Shown here in pieces: positions 49,201 to 59,629 of a stretch of 64,000 nucleotides of DNA. Each line of letters opens with the position of its first letter. Positions within the stretch are counted from its first letter, which is position 1. A program made the position numbers and the translations under genes. The stretch comes from Malachius bipustulatus. Lineage: Eukaryota > Arthropoda > Insecta > Coleoptera > Melyridae. The notes beneath the pieces are model-generated. The model saw only the letters and a program-made list of their open reading frames with translations. It was not told the origin of the DNA and did not search any database. The stretch is taken from positions 28,900,268-28,964,267 of the forward strand of contig OU342639.1 of the NCBI GenBank assembly GCA_910589415.1, read 5' to 3'.

Positions 49201-52200
49201 TAATTTTTTTTACTTGAATATTTTTTAATAAAAGATGCAACTGTAAAGCTGGATCCACATCAATACAAATTTTCGTTGTGCGTTGTTTTTGACACAAATT
49301 TGCTCGTGTGCGGCGGAATATTCATATATGTGGACTGTGCGCCGCAAATAAATTCACGCAAACATTTTTGCAACGAACGACGCACACGATCCGATGAGCT
49401 GTCGGTTTTCAACCAACTTCAAAGGGATTTGCTCCGCACAGTGATATTAATGTGGACGTGAATCAGTGCTTGTGTAATTTTTTACTAGATATTTTGGCTA
49501 CTTTGTTAATTTTACAGTCTTTTGCTTTTGATTTTCCTCTTTTGTCAATTGCTTTTCCTAATTTGTCAAATGCTTTTCCCATTTATCAAACATCAGTGCG
49601 TGATTTTTCAATTGAAATTCCTCTTTTGTCAAATGAGATTCCTTTTTTATCAAATTTATGCTTTTCCAGTATGTATTATAATGTCACTGTACGTAAATAG
49701 GAAAAGCAATTGACATAAAGTGAAACTGATTTGACATAAAAGGAAATTGATTGATGAATCCATGACTACAATCGTTGATAGATAGAAAAATAAGAAAATC
49801 ATTATAGCGAATGTTATTATTTCAAATATCGACGATCCGCATCTCACACAAGTGGATCGCGCGCACAACGAACAAGATATAAAAATTACGTGGTAAAATA
49901 TTTCATCAGATTTAAATTTATGGCGCAAATTTTTCGCTGAATTTCAACACACAACGCACAACGAAAATTTGTATTGATGTGGATCCACCTTTAAAGCTTC
50001 CGCATGTCGGTAAAAAAAAATACCCATTAAAATTGCAGCAAAAACGTATAAAAATGTGATAGAAATCTCATAAAATATAAAAAAATTCTCTACCACATAA
50101 AAAACTACCTCATGCTAAAGTGATAGTTTTTTTTTCCGAGGTTTTTTCAAAAGTCCGATACTTTTTACTATTTTTTTATTTGGTATGTCTTGGAAAGAAT
50201 TTGCATTGAACTTGATGTTAAATATATCAATTTTGTAATGTTCTTTAATTTTAGTTAATTGACTCATCAAATAGCCGTTGTGCTGGATCAATCCTCGATG
50301 ATGCTGAATCGAATGAGACCAGAAGTGAAGAACTGTATAGTCATAGAAAATGTAAAACTAGCATACCAGATATAAATGGTATTAATTTGAATGAACCTCC
50401 TGACAGATCACCTCAGCTACCCCAAAACTCTAAAAATGTAAGTAATTTCCATGTTTTTCATAATGCCTTTTCATAATGCTATCGCCCATATTCACAAACG
50501 ATAATTTCCTAAATAATTACGTAATCAATTATCCCCATCTCATTCTATTGCAAAAAAACTGCATATCTCCATCTCACTCATTTAAATAATTACGTAATTA
50601 TTTAGGAAATTATCGTTTGTGAATACGGGCATATATCTACTATGGTTTATTGGTATACCCAGACAAGTAAACACTTGTCTGGGTAAGTGAATAAAGTTGG
50701 ATAAAACTTCCGAGGTATAGCAATATTAAATATGCCTTGCTTTTGGGATTTTGGCTTGTCCACAGTAGACAAGATATTCACATAATATGGAACAGCGTAT
50801 GTGGATTCATCATAGTTTGAGTTTTTGTAATTCAGTCCGGTCTTAAGGTGGACATAGCTCCAGAATATTAACAAAAATACACAAAATACAAGTACTTGAA
50901 TCAGGCAAAATTTTACCTTTACTAGGTTAGGGAGCAACTGGGTATCTAAAATGTGTTTGTTTTAACGCAAACTAAGCGATTCGCAACTGTGTGAAACTGT
51001 TATGTACTAATCTGTATCAAATTCAAAAGTTCATGTTATTTTTCTTGTCTTTTTTATGATCTAAAGCGCACAAATCCTTTCTAACTTGTATGAAACCTTG
51101 TTGAACTGAACAATTTTAGATGCATGTTCGCCTACCTCTAGGTGACCAAAGCCTCTGAAATGAAGTTTATGAGAGAATGGTTTCATATTGCCAAGGAATT
51201 GTTCGGATCTCTTACATGCCTTCATAATGAAATCACATAACAGGAAACTCACATTTATTGCTGACCAGTCATTTATTCGACCCTGCTAGCGCTGGTAAAC
51301 CGGTAAATGTGAATTATTTTGCCAGTGCTTCAATTCCATTATCCTATCAGGCTATTCCAATCAGTTGTACATGAATTGTCATCGCAGACAATTAATCCTC
51401 AGCAGAAATTGATGTTTTTGGTTCTCTGTCATCAGTTAGTCTCTGATGATATTTGGAAGTACATAGATTCACTTGACTTACTAGCCATGATCTTTGAAAG
51501 TTTTGAAACCGAGGTTGAAACCCTTGCTAGAATCAATAGCACTGCCACATAGTTTGGTACGGGTATTAACTGAAATAAATCAATTCACTGTTTTGGCTGT
51601 TTTAATTCAAATATGTTTGCTAGCAAACCTTTAATGAAATATTTTATTTCAGGCTAAGATGAAAGATGCTGACATTGATATAATAAAGAAATTAACTGTG
51701 GATGATGAAATACAAACATCTGCGAATGAATCTAATTTAGATATCATTGTGCAGAGATGTGAAGAGGAATTGAACATTCATGATTCGTCGAAAAGGCAAA
51801 ATGGTGATGCTATAAGTTATATTTATGATGTGAAAAATATCGAGTCAAATACAGTCCCTAACGAAAGCGATGCCAAAAACGAATTTATAAATACTGAAGT
51901 AATGAAGACTCAAACAAATAACAAAGATTCACTGAACAACAAACTCAACGAGAAAACAGTTTCATCACAGACCTTCAATGGACCAACACGAATTGAGCAT
52001 GAAGAGAAAACTGAAATCATAAGTAGAGGTAAAAGAAACAGAAAATCAAGACCAATTTTGAAATATGTAGACGATGGTAATGATTTGTTGAAAATTGATG
52101 GAACTGATGAGAACTTGAATAACTGGGAAGATCTGTTTGATGAAGATGGCCTGCTACAAGGAGACTTGTTAACTGATGTAAAATATGAGTTATTATTGAA

Positions 52201-52905
52201 TTATTACTAGTTTTAGTTATTTTAATAGGTTATTAAGTCTCTAATATTTTTTTAGATAACACAGAAAGTTGGAGAAGATGTTACCATTGTAACTGCTCTA
52301 GAAGATTACTCCGCTTACTCAAATAAAGCAGATGAAAATTTGGAACATGTTGTAGAGCTATTTGATTTTCCGCCCACTTTCGAGACCCACGACATTATGC
52401 AAACTTTCAGTTTTATTAAAAGTGATGCTATGTACATCAAATGGGTTGATGATACTCATGCTCTTCTCGTTTTAGGCTCTCTCACTCAGGGTAATTTAAT
52501 TACATAAAAAATTTGCCTGTCGATCGTACAAGTTTGATATTTTCCAGCTCAACGGGCTCTCGAGCAAGAAAACCCTCTAGTTAAAGTGAGACCAATGACC
52601 ATAGCGAGTTCGGTATCGCTGAGTGTTGCCAATAAATGTGATTTAAAGCCTGCCATGAAACGTCCCCAAACCAATTTACAAACTGCTAGAAGATTGATAA
52701 CAACACATTTAGGAGCTAAAAGCAAAGTCACTAAGGAACAGTCTGCAAAAGAAAGGGAGGATTTGAAGAATGCTAGAGGTATTTTTTTTAGTCTGGCTAA
52801 TATGGATAAATATTATATTTTTTTGTTTCAGAATTGAAAAAACTCTCAAAACAAAATGAAAAAGATGCTTGGGAAGGAAATATTCGTTCAGCTATCAAGC
52901 ATTGA
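46114..52905 (+). CDS. R3HCC1L: R3HCC1/R3HCC1L-family protein (R3H domain, RRM-like C-terminus), eight coding exons
   Basis: Join of 46114-46250, 46491-46628, 48249-48567, 50255-50437, 51653-52177, 52256-52490, 52548-52778 and 52832-52905. All borders are GT-AG and all phases match, giving 1842 bases = 613 residues plus TGA. Residues 1-92 form the R3H-type domain (DREFVANVLRDFQLIS, VVVFPVLESVYQRAVRYQA, FRSVAVCHKDIL). About residue 115 has the family motif RPARQLYVPPAQR. A long acidic, Ser/Asn-rich disordered middle follows. Residues 436-530 hold the RRM-like block (HVVELFDFPPTFETHDIM, IKWVDDTHALLVL, PLVKVRPMT), then RPQTNLQTARRLITTHLG and a charged coiled tail ending in DAWEG. This order matches human R3HCC1 (R3H at the N-terminus); R3HCC1L is the other vertebrate paralogue. 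Probably RNA or single-stranded nucleic-acid binding; exact role unknown. An AATAAA is at 53286. Confidence 0.92.
46491..46628 (+). CDS. R3HCC1L: R3HCC1L exon 2
   Basis: Acceptor actttcag|TGTTG, donor CT|gtaagt. Encodes the second half of the R3H domain, with the family-typical VFPVLESVYQRAV and VAVCHKDI; two bases left over. Confidence 0.88.
46852..47293 (+). repeat. Tandem duplication, period ~231 bp, in R3HCC1L intron 2
   Basis: ACCTTCAGCTTATTAAGAG occurs at 46862 and 47093. The two copies then stay aligned through CCACAATGCAGAGGAAT, GTGGAATTTCTTG and AATATAAGCCTCACTTAAA with few differences, which implies a recent local duplication. Confidence 0.88.
48249..48567 (+). CDS. R3HCC1L: R3HCC1L exon 3
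   Basis: Acceptor tttttag|AAAAAAAGTGG after a long T tract, donor TTG|gtaagt. Encodes KKVESKEDN, then KRPARQLYVPPAQRSS and a Ser/Asn-rich linker; ends in phase 0. Confidence 0.88.
49250..49987. mobile_element. ~740-bp TIR element in R3HCC1L intron 3
   Basis: TGGATCCACATCAATACAAA at 49250 continues to TTTTCGTTGTGCGTTGT (about 40 bases) and is mirrored by the block ending in ATGTGGATCCA at 49987. TAAAGCT occurs just outside both ends, a possible target duplication. The interior has several short frames (a CTTTTGTCAAATG-rich stretch at 49520-49660) but no recognisable transposase. Confidence 0.8.
50255..50437 (+). CDS. R3HCC1L: R3HCC1L exon 4
   Basis: Acceptor aattttag|TTAATTGAC, donor AAAAAT|gtaagt. 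It has 61 codons of polar linker (SNSRCAGSILDDAES, PPDRSPQLPQNSK), phase 0 at both ends, so skipping it would keep the frame. It is missing from simple long-ORF views because it has no ATG. Confidence 0.82.
50484..50630. mobile_element. 147-bp MITE in R3HCC1L intron 4
   Basis: GCCCATATTCACAAACGATA at 50484 continues through ATTTCCTAAATAATTACG and is mirrored, with one mismatch, by the block ending at 50630 (about 42-bp arms). Lies 46 bases after the exon 4 donor. Confidence 0.85.
50647..50960 (-). other. Antisense open stretch with a membrane-anchor-like segment
   Basis: About 100 codons open on the minus strand inside R3HCC1L intron 4, with no ATG start. Residues near the beginning read CLIQVLVFCVFLLIFWSYVH, a plausible signal-anchor, followed by a hydrophilic part (IFNIAIPRKFYPTLFTYPDK). 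An acceptor-like acattttag lies just upstream. It resembles an exon of a type II membrane protein, but I do not recognise the family; it may be a relic or chance. Confidence 0.22.
51351..51552 (+). CDS. Candidate alternative terminal exon in R3HCC1L intron 4
   Basis: A good acceptor (ttccattatcctatcag) is followed by 67 codons ending in TAG, and an AATAAA lies at 51573. The encoded text (SVVHELSSQTINPQQKLMFL, then VLCHQLVSDDIWKYIDSL) is protein-like and helical. It requires an incoming phase of 2, which does not fit exon 4 (phase 0) but does fit the donors of exons 1 and 2. Splicing exon 2 to it would give a short protein with the R3H domain and a different tail. It could also be the last exon of a separate gene or a relic. 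Confidence 0.35.
51653..52177 (+). CDS. R3HCC1L: R3HCC1L exon 5
   Basis: Acceptor tttcag|GCTAAGATG, donor GAT|gtaaaa. It has 175 codons, acidic and Asn-rich, with a basic RGKRNRKSRPILKYVDD patch and NNWEDLFDEDG near the end. Phase 0 at both ends. Confidence 0.88.
52256..52490 (+). CDS. R3HCC1L: R3HCC1L exon 6
   Basis: Acceptor tttttag|ATAACACAG, donor CAGG|gtaatt. Encodes the first part of the conserved C-terminal RRM-like block: HVVELFDFPPTFETHDIM and KWVDDTHALLVLGSLTQ. Confidence 0.9.
52548..52778 (+). CDS. R3HCC1L: R3HCC1L exon 7
   Basis: Acceptor tttccag|CTCAACGG, donor AGAG|gtattt. Encodes AQRALEQENPLVKVRPMTIA and the conserved RPQTNLQTARRLITTHLG segment, then a basic helix. Confidence 0.9.
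52832..52905 (+). CDS. R3HCC1L: R3HCC1L exon 8 (terminal)
   Basis: Acceptor tgtttcag|AATTG. Encodes ELKKLSKQNEKDAWEGNIR and a short tail, with TGA at 52903-52905. The DAWEG ending is typical of the family. Confidence 0.88.
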
Positions 52906-53457
52906 TGATCCTACAAAAAGCGTTATGTAAAACACTTTTGTGCCTCTTGTAAAATATGTTTTTGTAACAAAAATATTTTTGATTACGTATACAAGTGTCA
53001 AAGATTATAACTGTATAGTTACCATAGATAATGTGAACTGCCTTTTACAAATAGAATAATTATTTTATATAATATACCAAACTCTTATGAGAGAAAAATA
53101 CATTACAAAATGCTTAAGATATTTCTAAGTGTTTTGATATTTTTATAATTTTTGCCTCAATTTTCTGATGTTTTAAATAAGATTTAAAAACATGTACATA
53201 TGTTAAAAACGAATTTCTCGAGCAAAACATTGAATTAATAGCTAATAGCAAATTGGTAGATTCTAGAAAATAGTAATAGGTAGAGAATAAACAAGAGCGA
53301 AATGGCCATCCATGTCTTCAGCATTGGTAGTGTTTATCTGTGCATTTGGCATGAGAACAGCGATGACCTTGAGACCTAGAACCCACTAACTTTCTTAATT
53401 CTATATATTATAAACTCTGCATTTGTGATCAATTATTTAGATGCAATAAGCTAGAGC

Positions 53458-54369
53458 CCCTCGATAACCAGAGTCTGGCCATACGTGGTCATCTTTCTGA
53501 TTGGTTAGCCGCCTCGGCGTCCATGTTTACCCTTTTAGCTTCGGTGCCTGCCATAAGATTAACATTAGTTGTCCTAGAAAACGTCTGATAATTCATTTTT
53601 TTTTTCACCAAATTGCATTATAATGTAAGGTTATAAACAATGTCTGGTCGTTGTGCTGTCAGTTATTGTTACAATAGTGAAAAAATTCAAATGAACGTTT
53701 AAAATTCCAGATCAATTCCCTTTAATAATATATTTCCGGCCGGATATATTTTATCAAAAGTTAGAAGGAATAAGAAATAAATGTTTTTCATTTTTTATAA
53801 AATAATGAAACGCGAAGTTAAATAGAAATTAGATAGTTTAGTATTGTAATAATAAGTACAAAGAAATTAATAAAACCCTCACAGTAATTGGATAAATACA
53901 CCATAAACGGCTATAATGTTAGCCCTTGTAAAATTCCTTAATGCCATTTATTGCCATGACTAATTTTTCTATTCATCTGAATTTATGGACACACCCATTA
54001 CCTTCTCTGAAGTGGAAAGACGACTTCATATTTGAAATATACTTCATGATAGTTTTCGTATTGAATAATATTTATTGTTAATTTTGCTTTGTTAAATAAA
54101 AATCATCAGTTCTTGAACTTGACTACATTGTTTAGAAGAATACGCAGTAATTCAAGGTAAAATGAGAGATAACGTGGAAACTATTTTATAAGATACTTTA
54201 ACATTCCCATAGCCACTATTAAAAAAATCACCGTATAAATAATATGCAAAATAATGCCAATTTTCACTGTTTGAGTGCTCAGCGCGCCTATCTCATCAAT
54301 TAATTTTTTCGGTGAAACAGGATAAACATGGCTGCCGGCAAATGTATGGCCAGACTGGTATATCGAGGG
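53458..54369. mobile_element. ~912-bp element with CCCTCGATA termini
   Basis: CCCTCGATAACCAGAGTCTG at 53458 faces, in complement, CCCTCGATATACCAGTCTGG ending at 54369; both then read GGCCATAC and, further in, a CCATGTTTA-CC block. Terminal repeats are about 30 bases with gaps. The interior is non-coding. No clear target duplication. Confidence 0.75.
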
Positions 54370-55735
54370 ACTACAATAAACCAGAGAATGGAGGTGATAC
54401 ACAATTCACAAAAATCTTGAAGGTTATTGTGACACTCTATTGCCTGTATTCTCAAAGCTTTACGCTCTATAATAGCTCCAAATAAATGGTATGAAGAAAT
54501 GCGCTGTAGAGTGTATTAGAATTAGATGGAGATTTTGATTAGGTAATAAATTTGAAAAAATGAAATAGTTTGGGAGCATATGTGTTTGAAATGTATTAAA
54601 TGTGTTGTATTGTGATCTCTTATAGTAGATTACAAATGGTTAAAATAATAAAGAATTTTGAAACTTGAAAATAATTACTCATAAATTCCTGGAACCTAAA
54701 GAAGGTGAAAGTTTAACAAAAAGAGATAAAAAAAAGAGTTGCATAGGTGGGCATTTTTGCATAGTTGCATACCTTCATGTGGGCAAGCGGTTTTCCGGGA
54801 CAAGTGTTTATAAGGTAATAATTTGATAGTGTTTCTTTTGGAAGCAGATAAGGAGAGTATTTTTTTCTTATTTATTTATTTATTTCTTTTGGAAGGTAGT
54901 GCCCACAAGAGGTGTTTAAATTTAAAATTACTAGAATAAAAATTCATTCTAGTAGTGCATTTAATTTTTTGCAGCTTCTATTCAAAACGGGAATGTAAAC
55001 TTATTAAAGTTCTGAAATCTTTTCAGAGAATAAGTTTCTGCATTAATTTCTTATATTTATTTCTATTTGCTTATCTTCTATCTACATCAGTGATGAACTG
55101 AATCAAAACTGAGTTAGTTTTTCTCAAATCAAAGTACCTACCTATTTTTATCTATGTAGGAAGACAACTATGTCACAGAATAGATACAATGTCATTAGTG
55201 AAATGACAGTTATGTGCAATTATACAATTCTAATTGGTAAATTCAAATATTTACTGAAATGATATTCAATGTGGCAACACGGCATCGCTTAGTATGTAAA
55301 TTTACCAATAGGTGGCACTAAATTCAAACTCTGACACTCGGGATTATGTATTTTGGGTTGTCTAACCATAGCATCCATAATAAAAATTCAAACGTCGGAA
55401 GAAATACATTGGTGCTCAAATTACCTGTCCCTTTGGAATCTTAAATAGGAACTCAATTAATTGAAGATTCCTATTTTACCCTAAAACTTCTGTGGCTGAA
55501 AACAGCTGTGGAAATTGCTCCCCTCTGCCTTCTAGATGGAGCTGGGGTTAAATTTGAATCTTTAGGCACCCTTATTTTTTGGATCATATGGATGGCCTAG
55601 AACGAATAGAAAACATATGGAATGCAACAATTTTGGGAGAGCATTACCTATTTTCAGCGACGAGACATATTTTCACCCGAGTTTTCACCTGAACAGGTGT
55701 ACCTACGTGAAAAAGCAAAATTGCCTTACTTGTGG
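54370..55735. other. Spacer without recognised gene
   Basis: AT-rich; contains a small hairpin near 55448-55476 (AGGAACTCAATTAATTGAAG type). No coding exon or structured repeat supported. Confidence 0.4.
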
Positions 55736-55739
55736 CAGA

Positions 55740-56800
55740 TCCAGAGGCTATTTATTATGAGAAGTTCAAAACAGTAATTGGTTTCTCTGTAGCTGATCTT
55801 CCCCTCTTCGAGAAACAGGAAAAATATAATTCTTTGATCGGAACGTTTTTTGTCTCGATTCTTGCAAAACCATTTTCTGACATGCCAGTCAACTTGAGGC
55901 TTATTTTGAGCCATTTTTCACTGTCTCGACGTCGAATGCCATGAAACAGACGACGCCTTGAATATGCCTATACGATTTTTGCATTAATAACAAAAATCCA
56001 CCGATCGATTTGATGAAATTCAGTTCCTCAGCTGGGGCTTTGAAAATTTGACGCATCGGACAACGACGATTACGAAAATGAAAGCGATTCTTTCTGCGAG
56101 CGTTCTCGAGATATGACCGTTCGAAGTTGAAAATTAGCAATTTTTTCAGCTTTTCAAAATTTTTGTTCTCGTTTTTTGAGAAAACTGCATGAGGACTTTA
56201 CGGTTCAAATGGATTGTTTAACCGACTCGATTGGTAGTTGACTGTGCTCACACAAAATTACGTCCCATTCTGAAGACATCGATTTTTCATGAAAATTTAC
56301 TACCGGGTGTGTGCAAATCTTCCGAAAAAATTTTCTCTTCGATTTTAATTAAAAATCCCCCATCAGACGATAGAAAGTGCTAGAAGTTCAGAATTGTGAG
56401 CTGTTCTTCTGTAGCTATTTAAGTTGTCGAGATGCGGGAGAAAGATCATTTTCCGGGTGAATAAGGTTTTGGAATTGTCGATTTTTTCGAAACGACAATA
56501 GCTTGCGGCGCCTTGAAAATTTGCTAAATAAGCGTCAGACGATTGCAATTCCAAAACTGAAAGGCTTTTATGCTGCGAATTCGCGTTCTCGAGATATGAA
56601 CGTTTAAAGTTGAAAATTTGCGATTTTTTCAGGTTTTAAAAATTTTGGTTCATCGTTTTTGTGAGAAAACTGAGGACTTTACGGTCCAACTAGATTTTTT
56701 TCCTGACTCGTATGGTCGTATGGCAGTCGACTGTGCGTACACAAAATTACGTCCCATTCTGAAGACATCAATGTTTCATATTATACAGTGTCCGTCAAAT
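55740..56800 (+). repeat. Satellite-like family, locus 2 (two to three ~490-bp units)
   Basis: CGTCCCATTCTGAAGACATC at 56261 and again at 56750 (spacing 489). AGAAGTTCA-A-CTG/GTAA words occur near 55760 and 56383, and TCTCGAGATATGA-CGTT near 56105 and 56588. Same family and strand as 17990-18870. The frames at 55732, 55901, 56363 and 56618 are repeat artefacts. Confidence 0.75.
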
Positions 56801-57496
56801 ATAGTTCGCACCATATGGAAACATTTTTTGTTTTATATGTTTTTTGAAAAAAAAAATTCTCATAAAAGTTTGTGCTTTCAAAAATATTAAATTGGAGCAC
56901 ACCAGATCCATGGTGTGAATTTTAATTCCATAGAAAATGGCGTTTTTCTAAACTTAAAAATCACAAAAAACATAATATTTCGAAAACTAAACGTGTTTTG
57001 CGGGAACGTTGTGCAAAATTCGTAATTGCAATGAAAATGTGGTTTCAGTTTTTCCAAATTTTCAATCATAACTTCAATAAATAAGAAAAACTAAAATTGA
57101 AAATATTGATTTTTTCAAAATAATTCGAAAATCAAAAATAATTTGTGAAATCTCTTTCTGCCATTGCATTGTCCTTCTACTGGTTGCCCAACTTTTTCCC
57201 TATTCAACCGACCTCTTTTCTCTTACCGTTTCCAATATGCCAATGTTATCTCTTATCTTATCTTGGACACGTAATTATTATTTTTGCTGGCCAAGTGCAC
57301 AAATGTGCGTAAGACATCAAGAAAGAAGAAGTAATTATTATTACTACACAGTTTGTATATTAATAAATATAATACCCTTTTTTAAGTAGGTAGGTAGGTA
57401 CTATTATTGTAATAGTCCGAATATGTAAATGAAATGATAATAATAATAATAAATAATATGTACCTATAATATATGTTCCGATTTTCAAAATTTAGC

Positions 57497-58365
57497 ATAG
57501 GTCTGCATACACTTTAGATAATAGGATGAAGTTTAGACTTCAGATATACAGGGTGTATCAGAGATGTTGGGCCAAACTTGAAGGGGTGGTTCCTCTAATA
57601 AATGTGAGTTAAAAAATAAGTTTCAGCTAAAAATGACGTTTCGTTTAAAAGATACAGGGTGTCAAACTTTTAAAAAAATATAAGAGTATTTGGTTACAAC
57701 GTGTGTAAATGTAAACTGATTTGGTTGATACTTGGCATGAACCATAAACAAAGGCCTTTAATTTGGCTATTTCAGATTTCATTATTCTTTTCTATTATTC
57801 ATTATTTTTTTCATGCGGCACACCGTTATTCAGATATTTGAGTTTTCTCAAGAAATGTCACTAATTAAATATTCAGGGCTGTATATTTTTTCACGCCACT
57901 GACTTTATTGCAAATACGAAAACGTTATTTATTAGCCCTTGGATTTTAGAACCGAAAAATATTCTTTATAGCTTTTCCCATACGACGCTTTATTAAAAAC
58001 TCTTACAGTCAGTATTATAAAGGCTCATTAGGCTAACGGACAGATTTCTGTGCTCGTTTTTGAAGATAATATCGACGTCAAATGACTTTTATTCACATTT
58101 TTGTAATTACATACTTTCATGTCAAGAATAAATAAATTAAAAAAATTTCCACTAACTCTCGATACCTTCTTCAGAAATGGCCACAGAAATCTGCCCGTTA
58201 ACTTAATGAGCCCTTATAATACTCGCTGTTATATTTCTTTAAAGTTTGACACTCTGTATCTTTTAAAAGAAACGTCATTTTGAGGTGAAACTGATTTTTA
58301 GACTTACATTTATGAGAGATGAAGTCTAAACTTCATCCTATTATCTAAAGTGTATGCAGACCTAT
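57497..58365. repeat. ~870-bp fold-back element with GGTGT motifs
   Basis: ATAGGTCTGCATACACTTTA at 57497 is mirrored by the block ending in GACCTAT at 58365. AAGATACAGGGTGTCAAACTT (57652) faces AAAGTTTGACACTCTGTATC (58242). A second inner pair is AGGCTCATTAGGCTAACGGA (58020) versus its complement at about 58195-58215. The right arm lacks the outer ATACAGGGTGTATCAGAG block present on the left, i.e. a deletion. A CACGCCACTGACTTTATTG phrase is at 57891, as at 12231. Confidence 0.82.
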
Positions 58366-59021
58366 ATGCAGAGGTATATTTTGTTCTTTCTCTTCTCATT
58401 TTTACGTAGAACCTCATTAGACGTAGAACCTGCAACTGCACAAGGAAGAAAACTAAGCCGATCGGGAATAAATATGAATTCGAAAACTCGTAATTAACGT
58501 CGACTTGTTATCAAACTCAACCAAAGTAATGATTTATAACCTCGCTCACTGATATTATTGGTAATAAATAAGGGGGCCCACATTCATAGATTCATCTTCA
58601 AAATATTGAATCAAATTTGCCACCATCATCTGTTTGGCTTCTTCACTTAAATAGGTAGGTATTTTGGCATTTTGCTTGATCTTATAAGATAATCTCTATC
58701 ACTTTCGTTAATTTTTATTTTATTTTATTTGTCTCAAAAAGAACAGATGTGAACAGAAAAAAAATAGTTTGTTATTTTGAATAAAAAAAATTGACAACAA
58801 AGTCAGGGCGACGTTGTAATCGAATATTAAATTTATTGTTTCTGAATACTACTAATGTCAAAAATGTTCCATTGGTCTCTTTAATAACCTTCAAATTTTA
58901 CTTGTCATTTTTAATAATAATAATTGTTTTGTTCGCAATGAACATATAATGAGAAGAACAACTGTAATCATAGGACTGAAATCTAAGGATCATAAGAGGA
59001 AGGATTGTGAAGTACTCTTAC

Positions 59022-59121
59022 CAATTTGTGGCAATGTGGCAGCGCACTCCCGCTCTCCGCGATACCGTCCTTGCAGGCCTGCCGGTGTCTGTCCACGAGT
59101 TTCGTAATGCACTAATTCGTA
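59022..59121 (-). CDS. Isolated GC-rich candidate internal exon, gene unknown
   Basis: About 100 bases of markedly higher GC than the surroundings, bounded on the minus strand by an acceptor (ctcctgacag|TACGAA) and a strong donor (ATTG|gtaagag). The frame starting at the acceptor is open throughout and reads YELVHYETRGQTPAGLQGRY followed by a charged, Cys-containing tail; a second minus frame is also open, so the reading frame is not settled. If real, it belongs to a minus-strand gene whose other exons lie outside or are too diverged for me to find. Could also be an untranslated exon. Confidence 0.35.
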
Positions 59122-59629
59122 CTGTCAGGAGTCTAGGTTTGGTAATTGGAGCACAAATAAACTAATAATATTTAGAGAGAAAAACTGGCGTAAAAATATA
59201 GAGAAAAACAGAGAGAAGAGAGCCGTTCGTCCCGTCAACCGACGCGCTTGTTGACAGAGTTCAATCTTATCTACTTAGTACAAAAAACTTAAATGATAAC
59301 TTTCCACTCGGGATGCGATTCTTATTCTCGAGATGGAAAACATAAAATTAAAATAAAGAACTGAGTACGTAACAATAATAGTAATAATAATAATAATAAA
59401 GTGTCTTTATTTAGTACGGTAGTATACAGTACAGTACTGATTACATTGAAAGAGGCGAAAGTCTAGCTTGCGCTACTCTACTTAGCCCCTTTATAATCTA
59501 TTGAATAAATATTACCCGTCATTAGCCAAATGGACCCAACAAGAAGAATTAACAAAAATCAAAATTAATCTACTTACAAAGTTTCAAGTTATATGAATAC
59601 ATAATTCAGCATACATTATTTTTCTCCTC

